Shown: positions 5,652 to 5,732 of the stretch, piece after piece | How positions within the stretch are numbered: position 1 is the stretch's first letter | Layout: each line of letters starts with the position of its first letter | NCBI GenBank assembly: GCA_018644745.1 | Contig: JABGPX010000587.1 | Location: 2,667 to 8,398, forward strand | Reading direction: 5' to 3' | Length of the DNA stretch: 5,732 nucleotides | Source of the DNA: Spirochaetales bacterium | Lineage (GTDB): Bacteria > Spirochaetota > Spirochaetia > ARS1246 | Position numbers and translations under genes: made by a program | Notes under the pieces: model-generated | The model's database searches: none | Seen by the model: the letters and a program-made list of their open reading frames with translations, nothing else | What the model was told of the DNA's origin: nothing

Positions 5652-5732
5652 ATGGCCTGATTGTTCGAAGATCATATTCTACCGGATCGCAAAACCTTAC
5701 CCGTCTTACGCAAAACCAATCTTTAAACATTG
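5648..5732 (+). CDS. Possible downstream gene, N-terminal fragment, unrecognised
   Basis: An ATG overlaps the stop codon of the debranching enzyme (ATGA at 5648-5651). It opens a frame of 28 codons that runs off the window: it begins MNGLIVRRSYSTG and continues rich in Asn, Gln, Thr and Leu. The overlap is typical of translational coupling in an operon. However, 28 stop-free codons are not significant on their own, another frame is also open here, and there is no Shine-Dalgarno site. No family is recognised. It may simply be spacer before a gene that starts further right. Confidence 0.25.
   Translation, partial: MNGLIVRRSYSTGSQNLTRLTQNQSLNI

Noticed and set aside
5488..5730. Minus-strand open frame of 80 codons at the right edge
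   Set aside because: Most of it is antisense to the well-conserved C-terminus of the debranching enzyme, and its translation shows no family features.

Overview
The window is a carbohydrate-uptake and α-glucan-utilisation locus from a bacterium with roughly balanced base composition. The solute-binding protein carries a lipoprotein signal, and two genes have strong Shine-Dalgarno sequences. The lineage cannot be fixed from the sequence. The archaeal-type glycogen debranching enzyme and the AglE/AglF-like importer occur together in several bacterial phyla, so I make no firm assignment.

Left part, minus strand (positions 1-2876, transcribed right to left): a LacI-family repressor gene is followed by a gene for an extracytoplasmic sugar-binding lipoprotein. 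After that comes the start of a MalF/AglF-type permease gene, cut by the left window edge. The two gaps between these genes (98 and 101 bp) contain no genes but hold stem-loops. A GC-rich 13-bp perfect hairpin lies between the binding-protein and permease genes. Two small hairpins and a 14-bp palindrome lie between the repressor and binding-protein genes.

Middle (about 2877-3123): a divergent control region, AT-rich in its left half. It has a good sigma70-type promoter for the repressor operon. It also has two copies of a palindrome sharing the 14-mer GAAAGAACTTTCAT in opposite orientation. Their centres are 147 bp apart, almost exactly 14 helical turns. I infer that these are the operators of the LacI-family protein and that they may support a repression loop over both directions of transcription.

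Right part, plus strand (3124-5732): a DinB-like putative metal-binding helical protein is followed 62 bp later by a 654-residue cytoplasmic glycogen debranching enzyme (amylo-α-1,6-glucosidase, archaeal type). An open frame begins at an ATGA overlap with its stop codon and runs off the right edge.

Working model (inference): branched or linear malto-oligosaccharides or α-glucosides are captured by the lipoprotein and imported through the permease. α-1,6 branches are hydrolysed in the cytosol by the debranching enzyme. The LacI-type protein senses a sugar and controls both divergent units. The role of the DinB-like protein here is unknown. I see no mobile elements, CRISPR arrays, tRNA or rRNA genes.
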